From the NCBI RefSeq assembly GCF_002902905.1, contig NZ_CP026124.1, positions 5,704,001 to 5,768,000 of the forward strand: 64,000 nt of DNA, given 5' to 3'. Every line of letters begins with the position of its first letter. The first letter of the stretch is position 1. Below the pieces are notes generated by a model that saw only the letters and a program-made list of their open reading frames with translations, was not told where the DNA came from and ran no database searches. Positions 42,750 to 52,154 of the stretch are shown piece by piece. Made by a program: the position numbers and the translations under genes. Origin of the DNA: Achromobacter sp. AONIH1. GTDB taxonomy: Bacteria > Pseudomonadota > Gammaproteobacteria > Burkholderiales > Burkholderiaceae_B.

Positions 42750-45140
42750 TTGAGCAAGTTCGTCGTTAAACACGTCGCCGTGCTGGGTGCCGGCGTCATG
42801 GGCGCACAGATCGCCGCCCACCTGGCCAACGCCGGCGTGCCCGTCACGCTGTTCGACCTCGCCGCCAAAGAAGGCGACCGCAACGGCATCGTCAAGAAGG
42901 CGCTGACCGGCCTGAAGAAGCTCGAACCCGCGCCGCTGGCCGGCGTCGCGCGCCTGGCCCTGATCCAGCCCGCCAACTATGACGACCATATCGAACGGCT
43001 GCAGGGCTGCGACCTGATCATCGAGGCCATCGCCGAGCGCATGGACTGGAAGACCGCGCTGTACGAGCGCATCGCGCCGCACGTGGCGCCCGGCGCCATC
43101 ATCGCCTCGAACACCTCCGGGCTGTCGATCGACGCGCTGGGCCACGCCCTGCCCGAGCAGCTGCGCCACCGCTTCTGCGGCATCCATTTCTTCAACCCGC
43201 CGCGCTACATGCGGCTGGTCGAGATCATCGCCACCTCGCACACCGAACCGCGCGTGCTGGACCAGCTCGAAACCTGGCTCACGTCGACGCTGGGCAAGGG
43301 CGTGATCCGCGCGCTGGACACCCCCAATTTCGTCGCCAACCGGATCGGCGTGTTCTCGATCCTGGCGGCCATGCATCACACCGCCCGCCTGGGCCTGGGC
43401 TTCGACGAAGTCGACGCGCTGACCGGCCCGAAGATCGGCCGTCCCAAGAGCGCCACCTATCGCACCGCCGACGTGGTCGGCCTGGATACGCTGGCGCATG
43501 TGATCGGCACCATGGACAAGAACCTGGCCGACGATCCCTGGCACCGCTATTTCAAGCAGCCCGAGTGGCTGGCCGCACTGATTTCCAAAGGCGCGCTGGG
43601 CCAGAAGAGCGGCGCAGGCGTCTATCGCAAGGCCGGCCGCGAGATCCAGGTGCTGGATCTGAAAGCCCAGGACTACCGCCCCAGCGCCGGCAAGCTGGCA
43701 GACGAGGTGGGCGCGATCCTCAAGGAACGCGATCCGGCCAAGCGCTTCGCCGCGCTGCGCGCCAGCAGCCATCCCCAGGCCCAGTTCCTGTGGAGCCTGT
43801 TCCGCGACATCTTCCACTACAGCGCCGCGCAGCTGGCCAACGTGGCCGACAATGCCCGCGACCTGGACCTGGCCATGCGCTGGGGCTTCGGCTGGGCCCA
43901 GGGCCCGTTCGAGACCTGGCAGGCCGCCGGCTGGCAACAGATCGCCCAGGCCGTGGCCGAGGACATCGCCGCCGGCCGCGCCATGAGCGACAGCCCCCTG
44001 CCCGCCTGGGCGCTGGAGCCCGCCCGCCAGGGCGTGCACGCGCCCGAGGGTTCGTATTCGGCGCGCAGCGGCAAGCTGCATGCGCGCTCGGCCCTGCCGG
44101 TGTACCGCCGCCAGATCTATCCCGAGCGCGTATTCGGCGAAGCGCCCGACAACCGTGGCGTCACCGTCTGGGAAAACGAAGGCGTGCGCCTTTGGAACCT
44201 GCCCGACGTGGATCCGGGCGTGGCCATCCTGTCGGTCATCTCCAAGAACCACACGCTGGGCGCCGAGGTGCTGGAAGGCATCCTGCAGGCCGTGGCCCGC
44301 GCCGAGCGCGAGTTCGAGGGCCTGGTCATCTGGCATCCGGCTCCCTTCGCCGTGGGCGCCAACCTGCAGCAGGTGGTCGAAGCCTGCGCCGCCGGCCAGT
44401 GGGACATGCTGGAAGCCACGGTCGAGAAGTTCCAGCGCGCCTCGCAGGCCTTCAAGTACGCGCAGATCCCCACCGTCGCCGCCGTGCAGGGCATGGCGCT
44501 CGGCGGCGGCTGCGAGTTCCTGATGCATGCCTCGCACCGCGTGCTGGCGCTGGAAAGCTACATCGGCCTGGTCGAGGCCGGCGTGGGCCTGATCCCGGCC
44601 GGCGGCGGCAGCAAGGAATTCGCCGGTCGCGCGGCCGCGCTGGCCGCCAAGACCGCCACGCCCGGCGAAGTCTTCCCGTTCCTGCAACCGATCTTCCAGA
44701 CCATCGCCACCGCTCAGGTCGCCAAGAGCGCGCGCGAGGCCATCGAGACCGGCTTCGCCCGCGAACAGGACATCGTGCTGTTCCATCCGGACGAGCTGCT
44801 GTTCGTGGCCATCGGCCAGGCCCGCGCCGCCGCCCAGGCCGGCTACGTGCCGCCGGCCAGGCTGCAGAACGTGCCGGTCGCCGGCCGCAATGGCATCGCC
44901 AACTTCGAGATGATGCTGGTCAACATGCGCGAAGGCGGCATGATCAGCGCGCACGACTACCGCGTGGCGCGCAGCGCCGCCGTGGCGCTGTGCGGCGGCG
45001 AGATCGAGACCGGCACGCGCGTGGACGAGGAATGGCTGCTGACCGTGGAGCGCAAGGAGTTCGTGGCGCTGCTGCGCACGCCGGAGACCCAGGCCCGCAT
45101 CCGCCACACCTTGGAAACCGGCAAGCCTCTGCGGAATTGA
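42750..45140 (+). CDS. 3-hydroxyacyl-CoA dehydrogenase/enoyl-CoA hydratase with reversed domain order (FadN-like)
   Basis: A 796-residue protein. The dehydrogenase is N-terminal (VAVLGAGVMGAQIAAHLANA, IIEAIAERMDWK, HFFNPPRYMRLVEII). The crotonase is C-terminal with both glutamates (VQGMALGGGCEFLMHASHRV, GLVEAGVGLIPAGGG). This order is opposite to FadB/FadJ and matches the FadN type known from Bacillus. The start is TTG at 42750, because GGAG lies six bases upstream; an in-frame TTG at 42738 has no ribosome site. It is followed by a thiolase gene, so this is a second, separate beta-oxidation module. Confidence 0.92.
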   Translation: MSKFVVKHVAVLGAGVMGAQIAAHLANAGVPVTLFDLAAKEGDRNGIVKKALTGLKKLEPAPLAGVARLALIQPANYDDHIERLQGCDLIIEAIAERMDWKTALYERIAPHVAPGAIIASNTSGLSIDALGHALPEQLRHRFCGIHFFNPPRYMRLVEIIATSHTEPRVLDQLETWLTSTLGKGVIRALDTPNFVANRIGVFSILAAMHHTARLGLGFDEVDALTGPKIGRPKSATYRTADVVGLDTLAHVIGTMDKNLADDPWHRYFKQPEWLAALISKGALGQKSGAGVYRKAGREIQVLDLKAQDYRPSAGKLADEVGAILKERDPAKRFAALRASSHPQAQFLWSLFRDIFHYSAAQLANVADNARDLDLAMRWGFGWAQGPFETWQAAGWQQIAQAVAEDIAAGRAMSDSPLPAWALEPARQGVHAPEGSYSARSGKLHARSALPVYRRQIYPERVFGEAPDNRGVTVWENEGVRLWNLPDVDPGVAILSVISKNHTLGAEVLEGILQAVARAEREFEGLVIWHPAPFAVGANLQQVVEACAAGQWDMLEATVEKFQRASQAFKYAQIPTVAAVQGMALGGGCEFLMHASHRVLALESYIGLVEAGVGLIPAGGGSKEFAGRAAALAAKTATPGEVFPFLQPIFQTIATAQVAKSAREAIETGFAREQDIVLFHPDELLFVAIGQARAAAQAGYVPPARLQNVPVAGRNGIANFEMMLVNMREGGMISAHDYRVARSAAVALCGGEIETGTRVDEEWLLTVERKEFVALLRTPETQARIRHTLETGKPLRN

Positions 45141-45149
45141 TGGGGTCCA

Positions 45150-45230
45150 CCCCCGAAGCGCCTTTGGCGCTTCCCCCTCAAGGGGGCGCCGGCTGCGGAC
45201 CGGCGGAGCCGGATCCGCGCGGCCCCGATC
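45150..45230 (+). repeat. Three-hairpin repeat, copy C
   Basis: It contains GAAGCGC/GCGCTTC with a longer AT-containing loop, CCCCCT/AGGGGG and CGGACCGGC/GCCGGATCCG. It matches copies A and B across most positions. It fills the gap between the FadN-like gene and fadA and is oriented with them. Confidence 0.85.
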
Positions 45231-45283
45231 TTGGGGCGCCGTTGTGGGTTGAGTTTGGGTCCATGAATATTTGAGGATATGAG

Positions 45284-46480
45284 ATGAGCAAGCAAATTCA
45301 AGACGCGTATATCGTTGCCGCGACGCGGCTGCCGGTGGGCAAGCGCAATGGCGCTTATGCGACCACCCGGCCGGACGACATGCTGGCGGCGGCGCTGAAT
45401 GGGGCGCTGGCGCAGGCGCCGGGGCTGGATCCCGCGCGCATCGAGGACGTGATCGCGGGCTGCGCCATGCCCGAGGCCGAACAGGGCATGAACGTCGCGC
45501 GCATCGGGCTGCTGCTGGCGGGACTGCCGCAGAGCGTGGCGGGCGTCACCGTCAACCGCTTCTGCGCCTCCGGCCTGCAGGCGGTGGCCGACGCCGCCGC
45601 CCGCATCCGCACCGGCGAGGCCGACATCATGATCGGCGCGGGCACCGAGTCCATGAGCGCCATGCCGCAGATCATGGGCAACAAGGTGTCGATGAATCCG
45701 GCCATCTTCGCGCACGAGGAAAACCTGGGCATGGCCTTTGGCATGGGCCTGACCGGCGAGAAGGTCGCCGAGCGCTGGAAGGTGTCGCGCGAAGACCAGG
45801 ACGCCTTCGCGCTGGCTTCCCACCAGAAAGCCTGCGCCGCCATCGCGGCAGGCCATTTCAGGGCCGAGACCACGCCCTTCGAGGTGGTGTCGCACCTGCC
45901 CGACGCCAACGGCGCGGTGCGCGTGGCGCGCCGGCTGGTCGAGACGGACGAAGGCCCGCGCCCCGACAGCAGCGCGGAATCGCTGGCCAAGCTGCGCCCG
46001 GTGTTCGCCGCGCGCGGCAGCGTCACCGCTGGCAACAGCTCGCAGATGTCCGACGGCGCGGCCGCCGTGATCCTGGTGTCCGACCGCATCCTGCGCGAAT
46101 TCAACCTGCAACCGCTGGCGCGCTTCGTCAGCTTCGCCGTGGCCGGCGTGCCGCCCGAGGTCATGGGCATCGGGCCGGTGGCCGCGATCCCGAAGGTGCT
46201 GGAGCGCGGCGGCATCACGCAGGATGCGCTGGACTGGATCGAACTGAACGAAGCCTTCGCCGCGCAATCGCTGGCGGTGATGCGCGAACTCAGGCTCGAC
46301 CCCGCCAAGGTCAACCCACTGGGCGGCGCCATCGCCCTGGGCCACCCGCTGGGCGCCACCGGCGCGATCCGCACGGCCACGCTGGTCCATGGCCTGCGCC
46401 GCACCGGCGGCAAGCACGGGCTGGTGACGATGTGCATCGGCACCGGCATGGGCGCGGCTGGCCTGTTCGAGGCGCTGTAG
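45284..46480 (+). CDS. fadA: Acetyl-CoA C-acyltransferase, FadA type
   Basis: A 398-residue thiolase for the final beta-oxidation step. Motifs are AYIVAATRLPVGKRNGAY, the nucleophile in NRFCASGLQAVADAAARI, NSSQMSDGAAAVILVS, the histidine in GGAIALGHPLGATGAIR and the final cysteine in MCIGTGMGAAGLFE. It probably acts with the FadN-like protein encoded just upstream. A 143-base gap between them contains repeat copy C. Confidence 0.92.
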   Translation: MSKQIQDAYIVAATRLPVGKRNGAYATTRPDDMLAAALNGALAQAPGLDPARIEDVIAGCAMPEAEQGMNVARIGLLLAGLPQSVAGVTVNRFCASGLQAVADAAARIRTGEADIMIGAGTESMSAMPQIMGNKVSMNPAIFAHEENLGMAFGMGLTGEKVAERWKVSREDQDAFALASHQKACAAIAAGHFRAETTPFEVVSHLPDANGAVRVARRLVETDEGPRPDSSAESLAKLRPVFAARGSVTAGNSSQMSDGAAAVILVSDRILREFNLQPLARFVSFAVAGVPPEVMGIGPVAAIPKVLERGGITQDALDWIELNEAFAAQSLAVMRELRLDPAKVNPLGGAIALGHPLGATGAIRTATLVHGLRRTGGKHGLVTMCIGTGMGAAGLFEAL

Positions 46481-46495
46481 GACGGCGGGTATCCA

Positions 46496-47041
46496 GTGAA
46501 GCCTTATTGGTTCAAGCGCCTGTCCCCCGAATGGCGCGCGCGGCTGATGCGGGTGGGGTTCAACCTGCATCCGGCGTTCCGCGCCACCGGCGGGCGGGTG
46601 CTGCACGTGTCTCCGGATTTTCATCACATCCGGATCAAGCTGCCGCTGTTGCGGCGCACCCGCAATATCGTTGGCTCGATGTATGGCGGCTCGCTGTTCG
46701 CGGTGACCGACGGCGCCCACCCCACGATGCTGATGTCCGCGCTAGGCTCGGATCACATCGTATGGGACAAGGCGGCGTCCATCCGCTACCGCAAGCCCGC
46801 CTACACCACCCTGTACGTGGATTTCCGCCTGCCTGCCGGGGAAATCGCGGAAATCCGCGAGATCCTGGCGCGCGAGCATGAAACCACCCGGACGTACACG
46901 GTGGAACTGCAGGACAAGGACGGCGTCGTCTACGCCGTCGTGGAACGAACGATCTATATCGCAAACAAGAAGTTCTACAAGCAGAAGACCCAAGGAGGTG
47001 ACAAATGCATCGCATCCCCGGAGGGCGAACCGCCGCCCTGA
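46496..47041 (+). CDS. DUF4442/hotdog thioesterase-like protein
   Basis: A 181-residue protein of the DUF4442 group, predicted hotdog-fold proteins related to PaaI thioesterases. Characteristic segments are RRTRNIVGSMYGGSLFAVTD, IVWDKAASIRYRKPAYTTLY and YTVELQDKDGVVYAVVERTI. It could hydrolyse acyl-CoA to control CoA supply. The start is GTG at 46496 with a weak ribosome site. It lies 15 bases after fadA and overlaps the next gene by 37 bases. Confidence 0.8.
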   Translation: MKPYWFKRLSPEWRARLMRVGFNLHPAFRATGGRVLHVSPDFHHIRIKLPLLRRTRNIVGSMYGGSLFAVTDGAHPTMLMSALGSDHIVWDKAASIRYRKPAYTTLYVDFRLPAGEIAEIREILAREHETTRTYTVELQDKDGVVYAVVERTIYIANKKFYKQKTQGGDKCIASPEGEPPP

Positions 47042-47595
47042 GCCTGATCCTGGCCGCCGCCCTGGCGGGCGCCCCGGCCCTGGCGGCCGACGTCGAAGTC
47101 GGCGGCCTGCGCGTCCCGGACCAGTTGTCCGAGGGCGGCCGCGCGCTGGTGCTCAACGGCGCCGGCGTGCGCACCAAGTTCGTCGTGAAGGTCTACGTGG
47201 CCGCGCTATACGCGACCGCCAGGACCAGCGACGCCGCCGCGCTGGTCAATAGCGCCGAACCCCGCCGCATGCGGCTGCACATGCTGCGCGACGTCGACAG
47301 CAAGAGCCTGGACGGGGCGCTGCAGGACGGATTGCGCGACAATACGCCCAAGCAGGAGCTGGAAGCGCTGAAGGAACCGGCCCAACGCCTCTCGGCCCTG
47401 ATGGCCAGCGTGGGCTCGGCCAAGGAAGGCGACGTGATCGACCTGGACTTCGACGCCAAGGGCGTATCGGTCAGCGACAACGGCAAGGCGCGCGGACGCA
47501 TCGACGATCCCGCCTTCGCCCGGGCGCTGCTGCGTGTATGGCTGGGCGAAAACCCGTCGCAGTCCTCCCTGAAGAAGGCCCTGCTGGGCAACTAG
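47005..47595 (+). CDS. Chalcone-isomerase-like periplasmic protein
   Basis: A 196-residue protein with a signal peptide (LSLILAAALAGAPALAA) and a chalcone-isomerase-like domain (DVEVGGLRVPDQLSEGGRAL, then GVRTKFVVKVYVAALYATA, ending near VWLGENPSQSSLKKALLG). Bacterial and plant relatives lacking isomerase residues are fatty-acid-binding proteins, which fits the locus. Its ribosome site AAGGAGGTGA (46992-47001) is a perfect anti-Shine-Dalgarno match inside the preceding gene, so strong independent initiation is expected. Confidence 0.85.
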   Translation: MHRIPGGRTAALSLILAAALAGAPALAADVEVGGLRVPDQLSEGGRALVLNGAGVRTKFVVKVYVAALYATARTSDAAALVNSAEPRRMRLHMLRDVDSKSLDGALQDGLRDNTPKQELEALKEPAQRLSALMASVGSAKEGDVIDLDFDAKGVSVSDNGKARGRIDDPAFARALLRVWLGENPSQSSLKKALLGN

Positions 47596-47612
47596 GCGGA
47601 ATCCCCAACGAT

Positions 47613-49304
47613 ATGGAACGAATCTGGCAAAAGAGCTACCCCCCCGGCATGCCCACGGACATCCAGCTCGACGGCGTGTCGACGATGGTGACGGTGGTGC
47701 GGGACAGCTGCCGGCAGTATGCCGGCAAGACCTCGTACATCAGCATGGGCAAGTCGATCAGCTACGCCGAACTGGACGCGCTGACGCGCGACTTCGCCGC
47801 CTGGCTGCACGCCAACGGGCTGGGCAAGGGCGACCGCATCGCCCTGATGATGCCCAACCTGCTGCAATACCCGGTCTGCCTGTTCGGCGCCTGGCGCGCC
47901 GGCTGCGTCGTGGTCAACTGCAATCCGCTCTACACCGCGCACGAGCTTGAGCACCAGCTGGCCGACTCGGGCGCGCGCGCCATCGTGGTGGCGGACAACT
48001 TCGCCGCAACCTTGCAGCAGGCGCTGCCCAAGAGCGCCATCGAGCGCGTGCTGGTCACCTCCATCGGCGAATTGCTGGGCCCGCTCAAGGGCCGGTTGGT
48101 CGACCTGGTGGTCAAGCGCGTCAAGCGCATGGTGCCGGCGTGGTCGATTCCCGGCGCGCAGCGGCTGGGCCAGGCGCTGCGCGCCGGCCGCGCCCTGCCC
48201 TTCACCGAGGTCGAGCTGAATCAGGACGACCTGGCCTGCCTGCAATACACGGGCGGCACCACCGGCGTGGCCAAGGCGGCCATGCTGTCGCACGGCAACC
48301 TGATGGCCAACGTCAGCCAGGCCCACGCCTGGGTGACGCCGCTGGTCCGGGACGGCGAAGAACTCATCGTGACGGCGCTGCCGCTATATCACATCTTCGC
48401 GCTGACGGCGAACTGCCTGACGTTCATGAAGATCGGCGCCAGCAACCTGCTCATCGTCAACCCACGCGACATACCGGGGCTGATCAAGGAAATGTCCAAG
48501 GCGCCGGTCAGCGCCTTCACCGGGGTCAACACGCTGTTCAACGCGCTGCTGAACAACCCCGATTTCGCCAAGCTGGATTTCTCGCGCCTGCGCCTGACGC
48601 TGGGCGGCGGCATGGCGGTGCAGCGTTCGGTGGCCGAGCGCTGGCGCGCCGTCACCGGCCGCTCGCTGGCCCAGGCCTACGGCCTGACCGAGACCTCGCC
48701 CGCCGTGACCATCAATCCGCTGGACGTGAAGGAATTCACCGGCTCCATCGGCCTGCCGGTGCCGTCCACCGACATCTCCATCCGCGACGACGAGGGCCGC
48801 GAACTGCCCATCGGCGAGCGCGGCGAGATCTGCGTGCGAGGCCCCCAGGTGACGCGCGGCTACTGGAAGCGCCCGGACGAGACCGCGCTGGTGCTGTACG
48901 CGGACGGCTTCCTGCGCACCGGCGATATCGGCTACGTGGACGAGGCCGGCTATGTGTTCCTGGTGGACCGCAAAAAGGACATGATCCTGGTGTCCGGCTT
49001 CAACGTCTATCCGAACGAAGTCGAGGATGCGGCCGCGCTGCACCCCGGCGTGCGCGAGGTGGCGGCGGTCGGCGTGCCGGACGAACGCTCCGGCGAGGCG
49101 GTCAAGCTCTACGTCATCCGCAAGGATCCGAACCTGGACGCCGAGACGCTGATCGCCCATTGCCGCACCCAGCTCACCGGCTACAAGGTGCCGCGCTACG
49201 TGGAGTTCCGCGACGACCTGCCGCGCACCAACGTCGGCAAGATCCTGCGGCGCGAACTCAAGCCGGAAGCCCAGGCGCAGGCCAAGGCGCCCGCCCAGGC
49301 CTGA
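47613..49304 (+). CDS. fadD: Long-chain fatty acid--CoA ligase
   Basis: A 563-residue adenylate-forming enzyme that activates fatty acids to acyl-CoA at the inner membrane. The FadD-like N-terminus MERIWQKSYPPGMPTDI supports the start at 47613. Adenylation motifs are YTGGTTGVAKAAMLSHGNL, QAYGLTETSPAV and DGFLRTGDIGYVDEAG, the FadD linker is DRKKDMILVSGFNVYPNEVE, and the catalytic lysine lies in GKILRREL. It ends the 14.5-kb beta-oxidation array and converges on a sulfatase gene. Confidence 0.94.
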   Translation: MERIWQKSYPPGMPTDIQLDGVSTMVTVVRDSCRQYAGKTSYISMGKSISYAELDALTRDFAAWLHANGLGKGDRIALMMPNLLQYPVCLFGAWRAGCVVVNCNPLYTAHELEHQLADSGARAIVVADNFAATLQQALPKSAIERVLVTSIGELLGPLKGRLVDLVVKRVKRMVPAWSIPGAQRLGQALRAGRALPFTEVELNQDDLACLQYTGGTTGVAKAAMLSHGNLMANVSQAHAWVTPLVRDGEELIVTALPLYHIFALTANCLTFMKIGASNLLIVNPRDIPGLIKEMSKAPVSAFTGVNTLFNALLNNPDFAKLDFSRLRLTLGGGMAVQRSVAERWRAVTGRSLAQAYGLTETSPAVTINPLDVKEFTGSIGLPVPSTDISIRDDEGRELPIGERGEICVRGPQVTRGYWKRPDETALVLYADGFLRTGDIGYVDEAGYVFLVDRKKDMILVSGFNVYPNEVEDAAALHPGVREVAAVGVPDERSGEAVKLYVIRKDPNLDAETLIAHCRTQLTGYKVPRYVEFRDDLPRTNVGKILRRELKPEAQAQAKAPAQA

Positions 49305-49316
49305 TCCCGCGTCGCG

Positions 49317-49339
49317 GCGGGCCGGCGGCGCCGGCCCGC
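49317..49339. terminator. Bidirectional hairpin between fadD and the sulfatase gene
   Basis: Perfect 10-bp stem GCGGGCCGGC/GCCGGCCCGC with a three-base loop in the convergent gap. There is no strong T-run on either side. Confidence 0.6.
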
Positions 49340-49371
49340 TTCGATTTGGCGCCGCCGCGACGGCGCGCCGC

Positions 49372-50940
49372 CTACCACTGCCCGAAATACACGCCCGCGC
49401 GCTTGTGCGCGTTGGTGGCCCGCTCCACCGCCTCGTCGCTCATCGTGGTGCGGGTGCGGCCGCGCAGCATCCATTCCAGCAGACGGTGGCGCAAGGCCCC
49501 GCGCACCTCGGCGTACGCGGCGCTGGTCCCCAGGTCCTGGAACTCTTCGGGATCGGCCTGCAGGTCGTACAGCTGCTCCGGCTCGTCCAGCCAGTACACA
49601 TAGCGCCACCGGTCCGTGCGCAGCGACCAGGCGCGGGCATTGCGCGGCGTCTTGCCGCGCAGCAGGCGGGCCTGTCGGAAGCTGTAGTCCAGCTCCGAAT
49701 ACACGCAGTCGCGCCAGGGCTGGCCGTCCGGCAGGCCATGCAGCACTTCCTGCAGCTCGCGTCCTTCCAGCCGGTGCGCCGGCCGGGGCGCGTCCAGCGC
49801 GCGCAGCACGGTGGGCACCAGGTCCACGCTTTCGACCATGTGGTCCAGCGCCTGGCCGCGCGTGGCATCGGCCTCGCCGGACGGATCCATGACGATGAAG
49901 GGCACGCGCTGCACGGTGTCGTAGAACAGTTCCTTCTCGCCCAGCCAATGGTCGCCCAGGAAATCGCCGTGGTCGGCGGTGAACACGATCAGCGTGTTCT
50001 TCATCAGGCCCGCGCCTTCCATGTAATCGAACAGGCGTCCCAGATGGTCGTCCAGCTGCCGGATCAGGCCCTGGTAGGCCGGACGCACCACGCGCACGCA
50101 ATCGTCGCTGGAAAAACTGACGCTCTCCTCGTGCTGCCGATAGGCGGCCACCACCGGATGCGCATTCTCCAGCTCGGCAAGGTTGCGGCGCACGGGCAGG
50201 CATTGGTCCGCGCGGTAGCGCCGATGGTAGGGATCCGGTGCCATGTAGGGCCAGTGCGGCTTCACATAGCTCAGATGCAGCACCCAGGGCTGGCCGCCGC
50301 GCCGCTTCATGAAGTCCAGCGCCTGGTCCGTCATGTAGGCGGTCTCGGAATGCGCCTCGGCCACGCGCGAAGGCAGATGCACATTGCGCATGTTCCAGCC
50401 GCTGACCACCTGCCCGGACGCGTCCACGCCGGCGATGACGTAGTCGGTCCAGGGATCGGCGCTGTCGTAGCCGTGACGCCGCAGGAAGGCCGGATAGCCG
50501 CTCTCGGCCCCGGGTTCATGGTGACCGTCGTAGCGGTCCAGCTCGACGAAGCCGCCCCGGTTCAACAGGATGCCCAGTTCCGACGCGCCGTCGATGGCAA
50601 GCCGCTCCATGCCCGCCTTGTCCGGTATCACGTGGGTCTTGCCGGCCAGCGCCAGGTCGCGCCCCTGGCCGGCCAGGTATTCGCCCAGCGTGATCTCGTT
50701 GACCGAAAGCGGCACGCGGTTCCAGGTCGCGCCGTGGCGCGATGGATAGCGGCCGGTGTAGTAGCTCATGCGCGACGGACCGCACACCCCGGAATTGACG
50801 AAGGCGCGCGTGAAGCGCGCGCCGCGCGCCGCCAGCCCGTCCAGGCTGGGCGTCTCCAGGTAGGGATGGCCGTAGCAGCCGAGGTGGTCGGCCCGCAGCT
50901 GATCGGCCATGATGAACAGCACATTCTGGACGGCGCCCAT
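49372..50940 (-). CDS. Sulfatase (arylsulfatase/phosphonate monoester hydrolase superfamily)
   Basis: A 522-residue type I sulfatase. Metal ligands appear in VLFIMADQLRADHLGCYG, and the formylglycine precursor cysteine in the canonical CGPSR (within NSGVCGPSRMSYYTGRYPSR). GKTHVIP and FTADHGDFLGDHWLGEKELF supply further active-site residues. There is no signal peptide, so it is probably cytoplasmic and acts on an imported sulfate or phosphonate ester. A Bug solute-binding gene ends 14 bases upstream and starts the same operon. The substrate is unknown. Confidence 0.9.
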   Translation of the reverse strand: MGAVQNVLFIMADQLRADHLGCYGHPYLETPSLDGLAARGARFTRAFVNSGVCGPSRMSYYTGRYPSRHGATWNRVPLSVNEITLGEYLAGQGRDLALAGKTHVIPDKAGMERLAIDGASELGILLNRGGFVELDRYDGHHEPGAESGYPAFLRRHGYDSADPWTDYVIAGVDASGQVVSGWNMRNVHLPSRVAEAHSETAYMTDQALDFMKRRGGQPWVLHLSYVKPHWPYMAPDPYHRRYRADQCLPVRRNLAELENAHPVVAAYRQHEESVSFSSDDCVRVVRPAYQGLIRQLDDHLGRLFDYMEGAGLMKNTLIVFTADHGDFLGDHWLGEKELFYDTVQRVPFIVMDPSGEADATRGQALDHMVESVDLVPTVLRALDAPRPAHRLEGRELQEVLHGLPDGQPWRDCVYSELDYSFRQARLLRGKTPRNARAWSLRTDRWRYVYWLDEPEQLYDLQADPEEFQDLGTSAAYAEVRGALRHRLLEWMLRGRTRTTMSDEAVERATNAHKRAGVYFGQW

Positions 50941-50954
50941 GTCTGCCCCTGTCC

Positions 50955-51935
50955 TTATTGCGTGGCCGTGAAGCCGGACGCGCGCACCACCGGTTCCCAC
51001 TGCTTGCGGTAGGCGTCCAGCGCCTCGGCGCTGCGGGCGGCGTCGGCCGACACCGGTTCCAGGTAGGCGGCGCGCACGGCCTCGCGCAGGGCCGGCTCGT
51101 CCAGCACGGCGGCGATGTCGCGGCCCAGCCGCTCAGCCTTGTCCGCCGGCATGGCGGCCGGCGCGAAGAAGGCGTTCCAGCCGTCAGCGGCCAGGTCCAC
51201 GCCGGCCTCGCGGAAGGTCGGCACGTCGGGCAGGTCGGGATCGCGCGTCTGGCCCGACGTCGCCAGGATGCGGATCTTGCCGGCGCGGTGCTGCGGCAGC
51301 AGCGTGTCCAGCGTGTCGATGGCCTGCGGCAGGACGCCGCCGATCAGCTCGGAGATCAGCGGCGCCGACCCCCGGTAGCCGACGATCTCGGGCTCCTGGT
51401 TGATGGCGCGGCCCAGCATCAGCGCGAAGAAATGCGGCAGGCTGCCGGTGGCGGGCACGCCCACCGAGAACAGCCGGGGATCGTCGCGCAGGACCTGGCG
51501 CAGGCCGGCCACGTCGCGCACCTTGGAATCCGCCGCCACCGCCAGCGCGAACTTGTAGCGGCTCACCAGCGACACCGGCTTGAAATCGCGTTGCGCGTCG
51601 TAGCCAGGCTTGTCGTAGACCAGCGGCGCCACCACCATGACGGCCGGATTGGCCAGCATCAGCACGTTCTGCGCCGCCCCGGCCGCATGCAGGCCCTGGG
51701 CGGCGATGCGGCCGCCGGCCCCGGTCTTGTTCTCGACCACCACCGGCGCACCGATGCGCTCCTTGAGCCGGTCCGCCACCAGCCGCGCGACGCGGTCGGA
51801 ACTGCCGCCGGGCGGATAACCCACCACGATGGTCAGCGCGCCGTCCAGCGGCGGCTGGGCCTGTACGGCGGGACAGGCCGCCACGCTTGCCGCCAAGGCC
51901 AGGCCCGTCGCCCAGCCGCTCAATCTGTTGCGCAT
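50955..51935 (-). CDS. Tripartite tricarboxylate transporter (Bug family) solute-binding protein
   Basis: A 326-residue periplasmic binding protein. A signal peptide (GLALAASVAACPAVQA) precedes the Bug pattern LTIVVGYPPGGSSDRVARLV and APVVVENKTGAGGRIAAQGL, with YRGSAPLISELIGG further on. The start at 51935 has AGGAG six bases upstream. It is the first gene of a two-gene unit with the sulfatase, so its ligand may be the sulfatase substrate or product (inference). No transporter membrane subunits are nearby, as is common for Bug proteins. Confidence 0.92.
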   Translation of the reverse strand: MRNRLSGWATGLALAASVAACPAVQAQPPLDGALTIVVGYPPGGSSDRVARLVADRLKERIGAPVVVENKTGAGGRIAAQGLHAAGAAQNVLMLANPAVMVVAPLVYDKPGYDAQRDFKPVSLVSRYKFALAVAADSKVRDVAGLRQVLRDDPRLFSVGVPATGSLPHFFALMLGRAINQEPEIVGYRGSAPLISELIGGVLPQAIDTLDTLLPQHRAGKIRILATSGQTRDPDLPDVPTFREAGVDLAADGWNAFFAPAAMPADKAERLGRDIAAVLDEPALREAVRAAYLEPVSADAARSAEALDAYRKQWEPVVRASGFTATQ

Positions 51936-52154
51936 CGCTATCTCCTGGTTCGCTGCGGCCCTGGCGCTCCCCGGCCGGTTGGCCGGTTGCCGGGGCCATT
52001 CCCCGTGGCTGCTCCGGGGGCTATTCCCTATGCCCGGCGCATGCCCAAATGGGCAAAATGAATTTAGCAACGCGACGCTTTGTTGATCTAATCCAGTACT
52101 TTCCATAACGATATGCATGCGCGACGGGCAACAGCTCGGCCCGCGGGAGACGCC

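Noticed and set aside
42561..45107. An 848-codon open frame on the minus strand
   Set aside because: It lies opposite the FadN-like gene, whose motifs are unambiguous; no family resemblance.
52060..52090. CAAC/GTTG half-sites as a MarR operator
   Set aside because: Four-base arms with a ten-base spacer are expected by chance; no longer palindrome was seen.
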